Shown in pieces: positions 25,926-33,838 of a DNA stretch of 64,000 nt. This stretch comes from Lachnospiraceae bacterium (lineage in GTDB: Bacteria; Bacillota; Clostridia; Lachnospirales; Lachnospiraceae): the NCBI GenBank assembly GCA_030523275.1, contig JAUNIX010000009.1, forward strand, positions 1 through 64,000, given 5' to 3'. A model generated the notes under the pieces. The model searched no databases. It was given only the letters and a program-made list of their open reading frames with translations, and was not told the DNA's origin. Position numbers and translations under genes: made by a program. Within the stretch, counting starts at the first letter, position 1. The number at the start of each line of letters is the position of its first letter.

Positions 25926-27197
25926 TCATTTTGTTGCCAACGATTTCCCAAAAACACGATCTATAAATCGTGCACTGGCGTCACCGTCATTCAATAAGTT
26001 ATATTTATCATTAAATTTCTGGTATTTTTCATTATAGGAAAACCAGGAATCTAATTTTTTAATTGTATCGATAAGCTTATCTTCCTCTTGTACGATCGGA
26101 CCAGGAAGTTCTTCCAAGTCAAGATAAAACCCTCTCAAATCATCGCCATAGAATTTCAGATCATACATATAAAAAATCATCGGACGACATAAATTTGCAT
26201 AATCAAAGAATACACTTGAATAATCCGTAATCAACAAATCTGATATTACATACAGGCGATTGATTTCATCGTAGGAAGATACATCATAGACAAATCCTGC
26301 ATATTTATCAAAGTCAAATGAATTGGCTACCAAATAATGTGCCCGAAATAAAATAATCCATTCATCTCCCAGGTGTTGCTGTAATTTAGAAAAATCTACT
26401 TCTGTAGAATAAACATATCCTACCCCTGATGTATGCTGATTATCTCTCCATGTCGGTGCATATAGTAACACTTTTTTATCTTCTGGCACTCCTAATTCTT
26501 TTTTTATCTGCAAAACATCCTCTTTTGTGTAATGCTTTAAATAATCATCTCTTGGATAGCCAAGTTCAATAATCTTTTCTCTTTGACCTGTCTTATTTAG
26601 ATTCCAAGCAGAAGCAAACTTATCACTTGCAAAAGACGATGGCGAAAGAATATATTTGAATTTTTCTGCATCAGTACGATATTTGTACTTAATTTCTGCG
26701 GAAGAATTCATCGCGTTATTAGAATGTTCAATATCATATCCCAATCGTTTTAACGGAGTTCCATGCCAACACTGTATATATTGCTGATCCTTTTTTGGAT
26801 AAATATAATCATACATTCGATAATTACAAATCCAATATTTTGCGGTTGCCAAAGCACGCTCATATCGTTTGCTCCGATCTTTCACTAGATATGTGTTGGG
26901 ATTTTTCTTTAACCATGCATACTCTTCCACATCACAAAAAACCCATATAAAACGATAATTTTTAAACTGCTCCTGTGACAACATATATTCATAGATTGCT
27001 CTTGGAGTATCTGAATAAGATCTACCATTAAAAGTATCAAAAATAATCGTTCTATTATTTACACGTATACCATGTGTATGAATTCTATATCGAATAATAC
27101 GATACGTATTCAGAACAGCCCGTATTATACGACGTATATATTTATTTTTTTTTGCTACTCCTGTAGCATATTTTCGAATTAATTTCCCCGCTGACAA
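25926..27197 (-). CDS. CDP-glycerol glycerophosphotransferase-family protein
   Basis: Peripheral membrane transferase of 423 residues that moves glycerol phosphate (or a related polyol phosphate) from its CDP donor to a lipid-linked acceptor. Family blocks are QCWHGTPLKRLGYD near residue 145, LGYPRDDYL, LYAPTWRDN near 245, and ITDYSSVFFDYANLCRP with FYMYD near 335. The start is a TTG at 27197 with GGAGG 7 bases before it. The basic N-terminus (KKNKYIRRIIR) would favour membrane contact. It lies between a shorter TagB-like gene and tagD. Primer transfer versus chain extension cannot be separated by eye. Confidence 0.9.
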   Translation of the reverse strand: MSAGKLIRKYATGVAKKNKYIRRIIRAVLNTYRIIRYRIHTHGIRVNNRTIIFDTFNGRSYSDTPRAIYEYMLSQEQFKNYRFIWVFCDVEEYAWLKKNPNTYLVKDRSKRYERALATAKYWICNYRMYDYIYPKKDQQYIQCWHGTPLKRLGYDIEHSNNAMNSSAEIKYKYRTDAEKFKYILSPSSFASDKFASAWNLNKTGQREKIIELGYPRDDYLKHYTKEDVLQIKKELGVPEDKKVLLYAPTWRDNQHTSGVGYVYSTEVDFSKLQQHLGDEWIILFRAHYLVANSFDFDKYAGFVYDVSSYDEINRLYVISDLLITDYSSVFFDYANLCRPMIFYMYDLKFYGDDLRGFYLDLEELPGPIVQEEDKLIDTIKKLDSWFSYNEKYQKFNDKYNLLNDGDASARFIDRVFGKSLATK

Positions 27198-27243
27198 ACC
27201 TTTTCCTCCAATATATTCGCTACATCAATATTATATAAGCGAA

Positions 27244-27305
27244 TCGCATCCTCGCGGAGCGTTTTTTATTTCATAGGAAATTACAACGTAGTTTCCTATG
27301 AAATA
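27244..27305. repeat. Right-half copy of the palindromic element family
   Basis: TCGCATCCTCGCGGAGCG followed by the long hairpin (TATTTCATAGGAAATTAC, loop, GTAGTTTCCTATGAAATA) matches the right third of the full elements. The left part is missing. It sits between two CDP-glycerol transferase genes, and its A/T flanks extend the stem by several pairs. Confidence 0.75.
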
Positions 27306-27322
27306 AAAAACAAACGCAAGTT

Positions 27323-28435
27323 TTAATTACTTCTCATCTGTTGACAAATAAAATCTGCCATTTTCTCAGTACAATGTTCTGTGTTTTCAATATACTTTTT
27401 AGAAAAAGCTTTCAAATCTCTGTAATCATAATGATTCGCTTTCATTTGCTGACATAATTCTTTTGCATCTTTATACACATACTGACTCATTTCGCTTGTG
27501 AGATCAATATTGACACCCCTTGTATTTTTGTATGTCTCATAATCAGGAGTATAGAAATACAATGGTTTATTCAACAACGAAGCCTCAAACGCACAGGCAG
27601 AATAATCGGTAATAATATAGTCTGCCAGTTTCATAAGATCATACGCTGTATAATTTCCTTTTATCTCATCTTTCTTTGTCATATGTGTCCTGCTAAGAGG
27701 ATGCAAAGAAATAATCAGACCAAATTGTTCTTCCTTTGCAAACTCGTTTTGAAGACTTTCTACAATCAATTGCTCGTCATCACGAAACGTTGGCAAATAA
27801 AGAATAATCTCTTTTCCTAAAAACTTAGGATTATCTCTGTAAAATTCTGATTTTCTATTATTGTTATCTACAATAAAATCGATATGAGGAAGCGTCAAAA
27901 TCTTCATTTTCTTCATTGAGGTATGAAACGCTTTCACATAAAATTGTGCAGTTGCTTTAGATGGAACAGTTACATAATCATAATTTGCATGCATATTTAA
28001 AATCTTACTTGCCTGTCTTGAACGTCCTTCTGCTCGTCCAACAGACTGCCATCCAAACTGCTTGATTGCACCCATCGCATGCCAAATTTGAATAATCTTC
28101 AAAGATTTACGATGTTTCAAACATGACACTGGAATAGAATATGTGTCACATATCACAACACTTGCTCCAGCAATCTGTATCATATCCCCTAAAAGCCAAA
28201 ATCCATAAGAGATGGCAGATTTTAGTCCCGGTTCAATCATCTTTAATCGAAAAACCTGCTTATAATCCGGGTATCTTCTATGAATCTCTTTTGATAACAA
28301 TTCCATATCCAGAGATTTTTCATTGCTTTGTCTTGAAAGATATACAATTTTCTTCTCAACTTTTATGCATTTTTTCATTGGAAAATATACTATTCTCAAT
28401 ATCAGTTTTATTGCCATAATTATAATGAAATACAT
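27323..28435 (-). CDS. CDP-glycerol glycerophosphotransferase-family protein, TagB-like
   Basis: 370 residues. The N-terminus is hydrophobic (about residues 3-18) and probably membrane-attached. Family blocks are IIQIWHAMGAIKQFGWQSVG near residue 112, LTLPHID, LYLPTFRDD near 210, HPLSR, and ITDYSACAFEASLLNKPLYFY near 275. The QxWHAxGxxKxFG form is that of TagB-type enzymes, which add the first glycerol phosphate to the linkage unit, but this is inferred. It is close in architecture to the transferase at 52272-53399. The ATG has AGGAGG 5 bases upstream. Confidence 0.88.
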   Translation of the reverse strand: MYFIIIMAIKLILRIVYFPMKKCIKVEKKIVYLSRQSNEKSLDMELLSKEIHRRYPDYKQVFRLKMIEPGLKSAISYGFWLLGDMIQIAGASVVICDTYSIPVSCLKHRKSLKIIQIWHAMGAIKQFGWQSVGRAEGRSRQASKILNMHANYDYVTVPSKATAQFYVKAFHTSMKKMKILTLPHIDFIVDNNNRKSEFYRDNPKFLGKEIILYLPTFRDDEQLIVESLQNEFAKEEQFGLIISLHPLSRTHMTKKDEIKGNYTAYDLMKLADYIITDYSACAFEASLLNKPLYFYTPDYETYKNTRGVNIDLTSEMSQYVYKDAKELCQQMKANHYDYRDLKAFSKKYIENTEHCTEKMADFICQQMRSN

Positions 28436-28566
28436 AAAAACCTCCTACTTACACAATTATATCCATAAAATAATCTCTGATCCAATCTCTTACTTCGTTC
28501 AAACCGACTGAAACATCCTCTGCAAGCTTCATCGATTCGCGTGTGGCGACAAATGAAATGTACCTA

Positions 28567-30405
28567 TTATTTAATGGCAGTACTCGTTTTTATTGCACTC
28601 CAAGATGCATATAAATTTTTATTCTGACCGTTTACAACTGTCTTCTTATATGCACGTATACGAACATAATATTTTCTATTTCTTGTCAATGAAGATAAAG
28701 TTCTAGCTGTTGTCTTATAATTTGTCACAGTTACAGACTTAACATTTGAACTAAAGTTTTTATTTGTCGAATACTGGATAACATAACCAGTCGCTTTGCT
28801 ATTCTTACTCCATGTCACTTTTAATTTTCTACCGCCAACTGCTTTCAGCGATGAAACAGAAGTCTTCTTTGGAACTACATAAATACTTACTACTTTTGTT
28901 GCTGCTGAATAAGTAGAAGTTGAAGCTACTTTTACAGTAATCGTACAGTATCCGGTTCCCTTAATTGTTACCTTGCCGGTCGAAGATACGGTAGCGACAT
29001 TATTATTACTTGAAGTATAAGATAGTGCTCCGTTTCCTGCTGTTCTTTTTGCATTCAAATTAAATGCAGAAGCACCATATGTCTTTGTATAGGATGATGT
29101 ACCGCTAATCGAACTTTTCTTTAATACAGCAAATGCCTGATTTACTAGTGTTTTAGATGTTGAAGATGTCTTAGCGGATACTTTATAGTTATATTTACCT
29201 GAAGCAAGTTTACCAAATGTAATATAATTATCAATGTTATGAATATCATACGTTGTCTTATTCGGATTAATTGTTCTTGTTATTTTAGGCGTACCATTAG
29301 AATCATAAACTCCAACAGTCACCGAAGTTAAGACATTACCAGATGAAACCATTCCTCTTAATATAAATGGGGAACCAACTGTCAATTGTGTTGGTTTTGT
29401 TGCATTACTGATCGTTATAGCAGAATTAGCACTTGTTGTAGGATTCTTATCCGTACCTGAGTCTGTATTTGTACTAATACTTGCATTTTTATAGGCAGGC
29501 CAATATGTCTTTTTGGCTAAATTTCCTCGTGCATTACTTACACTTTTCGTATTTGCTGGAATTTCATATTTCAGACACCAGCGATAACCAGCATCATAAG
29601 CACCCTGAGCATTATTGCTAACACCTTTTAAATAGGATAAAACGCTACTATTGTAAGACTTCTTTAATTCATAATACATATAATTTAACTGTCCCGTTAA
29701 TGAAGTATATTTATATCCATTTTTATTACAATAATTCTTGAGAGCCGTCAAACGAGTAGCATGCCACTGACAAATACCGTAGCTTGTCCCTTTATCACCC
29801 CATGCTGTCGGGCTAAAAGCTGACTCAGAATAAATATTGGCCAAAACACCACAGGCTGCCGCTTTATTTAATCCCATTGTTCCTGTTAAAAATTTATAAA
29901 TTGTTGTTTCGTTGGCACCTCTTGTCCCACTATTTACAGCTCCTTTCATACTAGAAGCTCTACCAACGTCTGATGAAAGGAAGATACCGGCATATGGCAT
30001 TTCAATATCCTCTGCCACATCATAGTCCTCCGTCACACAAACAGGGTTAAACTGATAATAGTAGTAATCAGTATCCTCATAACTACCCTCACATTCCCAT
30101 TTAACAGGTATTTCTGCAGTTGTATATGTATGGTCCAGATATACTAATAATTTATCTGGAAGATCAGCCAGAATATCTTTTAATTCTGGTCTTTTATCGT
30201 ATGTTAAAATAATAGGTGACAAATCTGCAAATTCCGTAATCTGTTCTTTAACTTCTTTATCCTCTGTAACATCACTTGCATTCACAACAGCATCCACATC
30301 GCTAATAATCTCGTCTACTGAAGCTGCTAAAACATTACCTATGCTTAAATTCAAGCACAAAACCATCATCAATATCAATGCTGCTGCACGTTTCAATAAT
30401 TTCAT
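28567..30405 (-). CDS. Secreted lysozyme-like protein with Ig-like and Fn3 domains
   Basis: Precursor of 612 residues with a signal peptide (cleavage probably after NVLAA, about residue 28). Residues 165-300 match the phage tail-type lysozyme domain: CGVLANIYSESAFSPTAWG with candidate catalytic E194, then TSYGICQWHATRL. A beta domain (about 330-430), a Big-like Ig domain (about 435-510, ending with TITVKVAST) and a fibronectin type III domain (about 515-605) follow. It probably cuts peptidoglycan outside the cell. The C-terminal Fn3 with KKTSVSSL and KLKVTWSK resembles that of the papain-like protease at 18952-21054. The CDP-glycerol genes downstream suggest a wall locus. Confidence 0.85.
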   Translation of the reverse strand: MKLLKRAAALILMMVLCLNLSIGNVLAASVDEIISDVDAVVNASDVTEDKEVKEQITEFADLSPIILTYDKRPELKDILADLPDKLLVYLDHTYTTAEIPVKWECEGSYEDTDYYYYQFNPVCVTEDYDVAEDIEMPYAGIFLSSDVGRASSMKGAVNSGTRGANETTIYKFLTGTMGLNKAAACGVLANIYSESAFSPTAWGDKGTSYGICQWHATRLTALKNYCNKNGYKYTSLTGQLNYMYYELKKSYNSSVLSYLKGVSNNAQGAYDAGYRWCLKYEIPANTKSVSNARGNLAKKTYWPAYKNASISTNTDSGTDKNPTTSANSAITISNATKPTQLTVGSPFILRGMVSSGNVLTSVTVGVYDSNGTPKITRTINPNKTTYDIHNIDNYITFGKLASGKYNYKVSAKTSSTSKTLVNQAFAVLKKSSISGTSSYTKTYGASAFNLNAKRTAGNGALSYTSSNNNVATVSSTGKVTIKGTGYCTITVKVASTSTYSAATKVVSIYVVPKKTSVSSLKAVGGRKLKVTWSKNSKATGYVIQYSTNKNFSSNVKSVTVTNYKTTARTLSSLTRNRKYYVRIRAYKKTVVNGQNKNLYASWSAIKTSTAIK

Positions 30406-30534
30406 ATTTCCCTCCGATTATTATTATGTCATCTTTTATTATTCGCCATTGTTCTTATCATAACATAAAACATACAAAAATGGGAGAATGTTTTTACATT
30501 TTTTTAATATTTCTGCAATATTTTATAATATCTT

Positions 30535-30720
30535 TACAAGCCATGCTCATCTCGTTGTAGGGCTGTCGCCTTTATTACAAGCCATGCTCATCTCGATTTC
30601 GCTTCGCTTCATCTCGCTGTAGGGCTGGCGCCCTATAAGTCTAAAAACAAAAAACACGGTGCAAAGAATACAAGTACTCTTTGCACCGTGTTTTTTGTTT
30701 TTATCCTTGCATGGCTTGTA
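30535..30720. repeat. Nested palindromic element flanked by 12-bp inverted repeats, plus a partial duplicate
   Basis: TACAAGCCATGC (30576-30587) and GCATGGCTTGTA (30709-30720) are perfect inverted repeats. Between them lie a CATCTCGATTTCGCTTCGC core and a 25-bp terminator stem. A shortened copy of the left part occurs just before it (TACAAGCCATGC at 30535-30546). The core CATCTCGATT(T/C)CGCTTCGCT recurs in the element at 40560-40698. The right arm ends 2 bases before the reverse rubrerythrin stop codon. It fills most of the 317-base gap here. Confidence 0.7.
30643..30702 (-). terminator. Long-stem terminator of reverse rubrerythrin
   Basis: A perfect 25-bp stem (core ACACGGTGCAAAGA/TCTTTGCACCGTGT) with a 10-base loop ends in T runs on both strands. 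It lies inside the inverted-repeat element and downstream of the rubrerythrin gene. Confidence 0.9.
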
Positions 30721-30722
30721 GC

Positions 30723-31265
30723 TTATCCAAAGTATCTTTCTAATAAGCCTTTGAATGCTTTACCATGTCTAGCTTCGTCTCTAGCCATTTCATGAACTGT
30801 GTCATGGATTGCGTCAAGTCCTGCTGCTTTTGCACGAGTTGCTAAATCTGTTTTACCTGCTGTAGCACCAAATTCAGCTTCTACTCTCATTTCAAGGTTT
30901 TTCTTTGTAGAATCTGTTATAACTTCACCTAATAATTCAGCAAATTTTGCAGCATGTTCAGCTTCTTCATGTGCAGCTTTTTCCCAGTATAATCCGATTT
31001 CTGGATATCCTTCTCTATGAGCTACACGAGCCATAGCAAGATACATACCTACTTCTGAACATTCACCTTCGAAGTTTGCTCTTAAATCAGCAATGATGTC
31101 TTCGCTTACGCCCTGAGCAACACCTACTACATGTTCTGCAGCCCAAGCTTCATCTGCACTCTGTTCTTTAAATTTATCAGCACCTACGCCACATACTGGA
31201 CATTTTTCTGGAGCTGCTTCACCTTCATAAACATAACCACATACTGTACATACAAATTTTTTCAT
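30723..31265 (-). CDS. Reverse rubrerythrin (N-terminal rubredoxin domain)
   Basis: Peroxide and oxygen reductase of clostridia in which the rubredoxin domain precedes the diiron domain. CTVCG and CPVCG at residues 7-25 hold the rubredoxin iron. The ferritin-like part (about 45-180) has [43 protein letters not shown] and [11 protein letters not shown], supplying the ExxH ligands. Length 180 residues. It is transcribed from its own promoter at 31329-31357, with a PerR-type box covering the start region, and the perR gene lies immediately upstream. Confidence 0.94.
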   Translation of the reverse strand: MKKFVCTVCGYVYEGEAAPEKCPVCGVGADKFKEQSADEAWAAEHVVGVAQGVSEDIIADLRANFEGECSEVGMYLAMARVAHREGYPEIGLYWEKAAHEEAEHAAKFAELLGEVITDSTKKNLEMRVEAEFGATAGKTDLATRAKAAGLDAIHDTVHEMARDEARHGKAFKGLLERYFG

Positions 31266-31302
31266 AATAGAATCTCCTTTTATAAATCATTTTCATTCAA
31301 TT

Positions 31303-31357
31303 CAGTAATAGTAATTATTACTGATATTATAGTACCATTATTATTTCTCTGTGTCAA
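31303..31357 (-). promoter_or_regulatory. Promoter and PerR-type operator of reverse rubrerythrin
   Basis: On the minus strand TTGACA (31352-31357, inside the end of perR), 17 bases, TACTAT (31329-31334), then 5 bases to CAGTAATAATTACTA (31309-31323). The last is a 7-1-7 palindrome like the PerR box. It would cover the transcription start. Confidence 0.7.
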
Positions 31358-31745
31358 CACCTTTTAAACATTTTTTACAGATACCTTTAAAAAATATCGA
31401 ATGACCGGTAATTTTACCCTCAAATGTATTATCCGCCAAAATATCAATATGTGCAAGTGAATCCATTTTTAGATCCATCACACATCCACACTTGGTACAT
31501 AACACGTGATAATGGGGCTCGCTGACACAGTCAAACCGATCTGATTTTCCATCGCAGTTTACTTTTCGAATCTCATTCGCCTCCGCTAAAAGATTCAAAT
31601 TCCGATAAACAGTACCTAAACTGATATTAGGAATCTCTTTTCTTACATGTTCGTAAACCATATCTGCACTTGGATGCTCTTTTGTAGACTTGATATATTC
31701 TAATATAGCTTCTCTTTGTCTGCTTCGCTTTGATCCCGTTTTCAT
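31341..31745 (-). CDS. perR: Fur-family peroxide regulator, PerR-like
   Basis: Metal-dependent repressor of about 134 residues from the ATG at 31745, which has AAAGAGG 6 bases before it; an ATG seven codons upstream has no site. The N-terminal winged helix has SRQREAILEYI and SLGTVYRNLNLLAE. The dimerisation domain has the sensor region EPHYHVLCTKCG and a structural zinc site of two CxxC pairs (CTKC, CKKC). The adjoining reverse rubrerythrin and the shared operator make PerR the best reading. Fur or Zur specificity cannot be strictly excluded by eye. Confidence 0.87.
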   Translation of the reverse strand: MKTGSKRSRQREAILEYIKSTKEHPSADMVYEHVRKEIPNISLGTVYRNLNLLAEANEIRKVNCDGKSDRFDCVSEPHYHVLCTKCGCVMDLKMDSLAHIDILADNTFEGKITGHSIFFKGICKKCLKGVDTEK

Positions 31746-31776
31746 TGCAGGCCTCTTTCTATACATAATATAATAA

Positions 31777-31825
31777 TAATAATTGTTACTAATACTATTA
31801 TATAGATGAAATTCTTTTCTGTCAA
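31777..31825 (-). promoter_or_regulatory. Consensus promoter and PerR-type operator of perR
   Basis: On the minus strand TTGACA (31820-31825), 17 bases, TATAAT (31797-31802), then 5 bases to TAGTAACAATTATTA (31777-31791). The box matches the one before reverse rubrerythrin at 12 of 15 positions and has the same spacing, so autoregulation is likely. Confidence 0.7.
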
Positions 31826-31963
31826 TATAAATTATTGGAGACCAAACGAAAAAACAATGAAAACTTCTTTTTTATTTTACCCCAAACCATTTATCCAATA
31901 CACTATTTTTCATAATAAATGTAAAACCTCACTCAAATGAAATAACTATTTTCTTTCCTCCCC

Positions 31964-31992
31964 TTGACTTTTTCTTTATTTAGTAGTATTAT
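31964..31992 (+). promoter_or_regulatory. Promoter of the hemolysin III-like gene
   Basis: TTGACT (31964-31969), a 17-base spacer and TATTAT (31987-31992), about 65 bases before the start codon. The rest of 31826-32058 shows nothing else recognisable. Confidence 0.65.
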
Positions 31993-32058
31993 CACCACAA
32001 TAAATAGTTTTTAAAACTACATTACGAAATTTATTAAACTATGATAGGAGGTTTTTAT

Positions 32059-32706
32059 ATGAAAATACATTTTAAGGATCCAGGAAGTGCAATTACTCAT
32101 TTAATCGGAGCAATTCTTTCTTTATTATCAGCAATCCCATTAATTGTACAATCTTTATTAAGCGGAGACTTTATCAAGACACTATCCCTTACCGTTTTTG
32201 TTATCAGTATGATTGCTTTGTATTCCGCCAGTACACTTTATCATTCCATTGATAGTACAGAATCCGTCAATCTTAAATTAAAAAAATTAGATCACTGTAT
32301 GATTTTTATTTTGATCGCAGGTTCCTATACACCAATTTGTATGATTGCCTTAAAAGGAATCATTGGCTATGGATTACTTATCCTTGTCTGGATTATTGCT
32401 CTTTTAGGGATTGGATTTAAAATGTTCTGGGTTGATTGTCCAAAATGGATTTCTTCCATTATGTATATCGCCATGGGATGGACTTGTATCCTTGCAATTT
32501 CACCAATCATTCACTCACTATCCCATTTTGCTTTTGCTTGGTTAGTGGCAGGAGGTATCATTTACACGATTGGTGGGATCATCTATGCACTGAAACTTCC
32601 AATTTTTAATGCTCGCCATAAATATTTTGGATCACACGAAATTTTTCATTTATTTGTTATGGCTGGCAGCGCCTGCCATTGCGTCGTTATGTATTCTTTC
32701 CTCTAG
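32059..32706 (+). CDS. Hemolysin III / PAQR-family membrane protein
   Basis: Seven-helix membrane protein of about 215 residues. The N-terminal DPGSAITHLIGAI and the SASTLYHSID motif, together with the C-terminal GSHEIFHLFVMAGSACH, provide the Ser, His and Asp/His residues conserved in the PAQR/YqfA/HlyIII family, thought to bind zinc. Bacterial members are linked with membrane fluidity; the haemolysin name is historical. The ATG at 32059 follows AGGAGG by 7 bases. The last 20 bases overlap, tail to tail, the end of the minus-strand GIY-YIG gene. Confidence 0.92.
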   Translation: MKIHFKDPGSAITHLIGAILSLLSAIPLIVQSLLSGDFIKTLSLTVFVISMIALYSASTLYHSIDSTESVNLKLKKLDHCMIFILIAGSYTPICMIALKGIIGYGLLILVWIIALLGIGFKMFWVDCPKWISSIMYIAMGWTCILAISPIIHSLSHFAFAWLVAGGIIYTIGGIIYALKLPIFNARHKYFGSHEIFHLFVMAGSACHCVVMYSFL

Positions 32707-32950
32707 AATATATTTGTACTAAGTGAAGCTTTTCTTTTCTTGATAAGTGTTTAATCTGATATTCTCTTTGCATGGCTTCTTGTTTGGTCGGGAATTCTTC
32801 CGTATATACCAATCGAACAGGAAGCCTAGTTCTTGTATATTTTGCTCCTTTTCCCTGATTATGTGTCTTTATACGCTTTTTTATATCATTTGTCCATCCA
32901 GTGTATAAACTGCCATCACTACACTCTACTATATAAGTATAATTTTTCAT
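32687..32950 (-). CDS. GIY-YIG domain protein (YhbQ/UPF0213-like)
   Basis: About 87 residues with the compact nuclease fold of the URI/YhbQ group: NYTYIVECSDGSLYTGWTND (a GIY-YIG variant), then KRIKTHNQGKGAKYTRTRLP, TEEFPTKQEAMQREYQIK and the final LSRKEKL. The conserved Arg and Glu are present. Function in bacteria is unclear; DNA binding or repair is suggested for the family. The ATG at 32950 is used because AAGGA lies 12 bases upstream; an ATG four codons earlier abuts that site. It overlaps the hemolysin III-like gene at the 3' ends. Confidence 0.85.
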   Translation of the reverse strand: MKNYTYIVECSDGSLYTGWTNDIKKRIKTHNQGKGAKYTRTRLPVRLVYTEEFPTKQEAMQREYQIKHLSRKEKLHLVQIYSRGKNT

Positions 32951-32987
32951 TTCTATATTCATTCCTTTATCGAATATCAAAAAATAG

Positions 32988-33033
32988 AAAGAAAGCACTT
33001 GCTTTGTACTCTATCGTAAACAGCAAATGCTTT
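32988..33033 (-). terminator. Terminator of the spoIID-spoIIQ unit
   Basis: A 12-bp stem AAAGCATTTGCT/AGCAAGTGCTTT (one G-T pair) with an 18-base loop is followed by T-rich sequence on the minus strand, about 45 bases after the spoIIQ stop. Confidence 0.7.
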
Positions 33034-33079
33034 ATTTTCATAAGATTATATCATAATTTTTTAAAAAACTCTATAAAAT

Positions 33080-33775
33080 CTATTCTTTCATATAGTCAAC
33101 AGGATTGACTGGTTTTTCTTTGTGTAACATTTCCATGTATAAGTGTTCGCCTTCTAAGGTGTAATAGTTTGTCGGTTTCGCCACTGACGCAATGATATCA
33201 CCGGTTTTTAGTACATCACCTTTTTTTACTTTCACATCTTTTAACTGCCCTAAAATAACGGTATATCCATCCCCGAGATCAAGAACTACCTGATTTCCAA
33301 GCTCATCACTTTTCATCACATCAATCACCTGACATTTTGTGACTGCACCGACACCTTGTCCTTCTTTTGCTTCAATCAAAATGCCCGGATTGCATTTGTA
33401 TTGATCCAAAGTTTCAAAATAGACGGTGGTATCCATACTAAAAGGAAGAAGAATATTTCCGTTTATTGGCCAGTCTAATTTTGTTTTTCCATCGTAGGAT
33501 AATGTTGGAGCAACTTTTGCCTGTGTAGGCTTTGTTTCTGTAGCCTCTGTTGTTGTAATTTCCTGTGTTGTACTCTCTGTTACTTCTGTCTTTTGTATTG
33601 CTTCATTTCCAACCTCATCAAGGTTAATTTCCTGCCTTGCGATTTGATTTTTATTTTTCATTTGTTTGCTATAAATAACCATCAAAGCAATCAAAACAGC
33701 AAAACCAACGGCAAGCGCTATATAATACGCCTTATGAGACAAAAATGATGTGTTTTTTTTATTATACTGTTTCAT
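33080..33775 (-). CDS. spoIIQ: Stage II sporulation protein Q-like LytM-domain protein
   Basis: Forespore membrane protein that, with SpoIIIAH, links forespore and mother cell. About 231 residues: a short cytoplasmic end, one membrane helix near residues 17-38, a Thr/Glu-rich linker and a LytM (M23) domain from about 105. The M23 zinc ligands look lost: the HxxxD position reads NPGILIEA and the HxH position reads HLYMEM. It is therefore probably a structural, not an enzymatic, form. Identification rests on the domain plan and on spoIID next to it. The ATG at 33775 has GAGGTGAT before it; the GTG at 33784 lies inside that site. Confidence 0.85.
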   Translation of the reverse strand: MKQYNKKNTSFLSHKAYYIALAVGFAVLIALMVIYSKQMKNKNQIARQEINLDEVGNEAIQKTEVTESTTQEITTTEATETKPTQAKVAPTLSYDGKTKLDWPINGNILLPFSMDTTVYFETLDQYKCNPGILIEAKEGQGVGAVTKCQVIDVMKSDELGNQVVLDLGDGYTVILGQLKDVKVKKGDVLKTGDIIASVAKPTNYYTLEGEHLYMEMLHKEKPVNPVDYMKE

Positions 33776-33838
33776 AATTATCACCTCAGTACTATTTTTG
33801 CCTCAAAATTGTGATTTATTCATAAATATCTGTTTTCA

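Noticed and set aside
27244..27305. Rho-independent terminator for the downstream TagB-like gene
   Set aside because: The hairpin is followed by A, not T, in the minus-strand transcript, and the sequence matches the repeat family.
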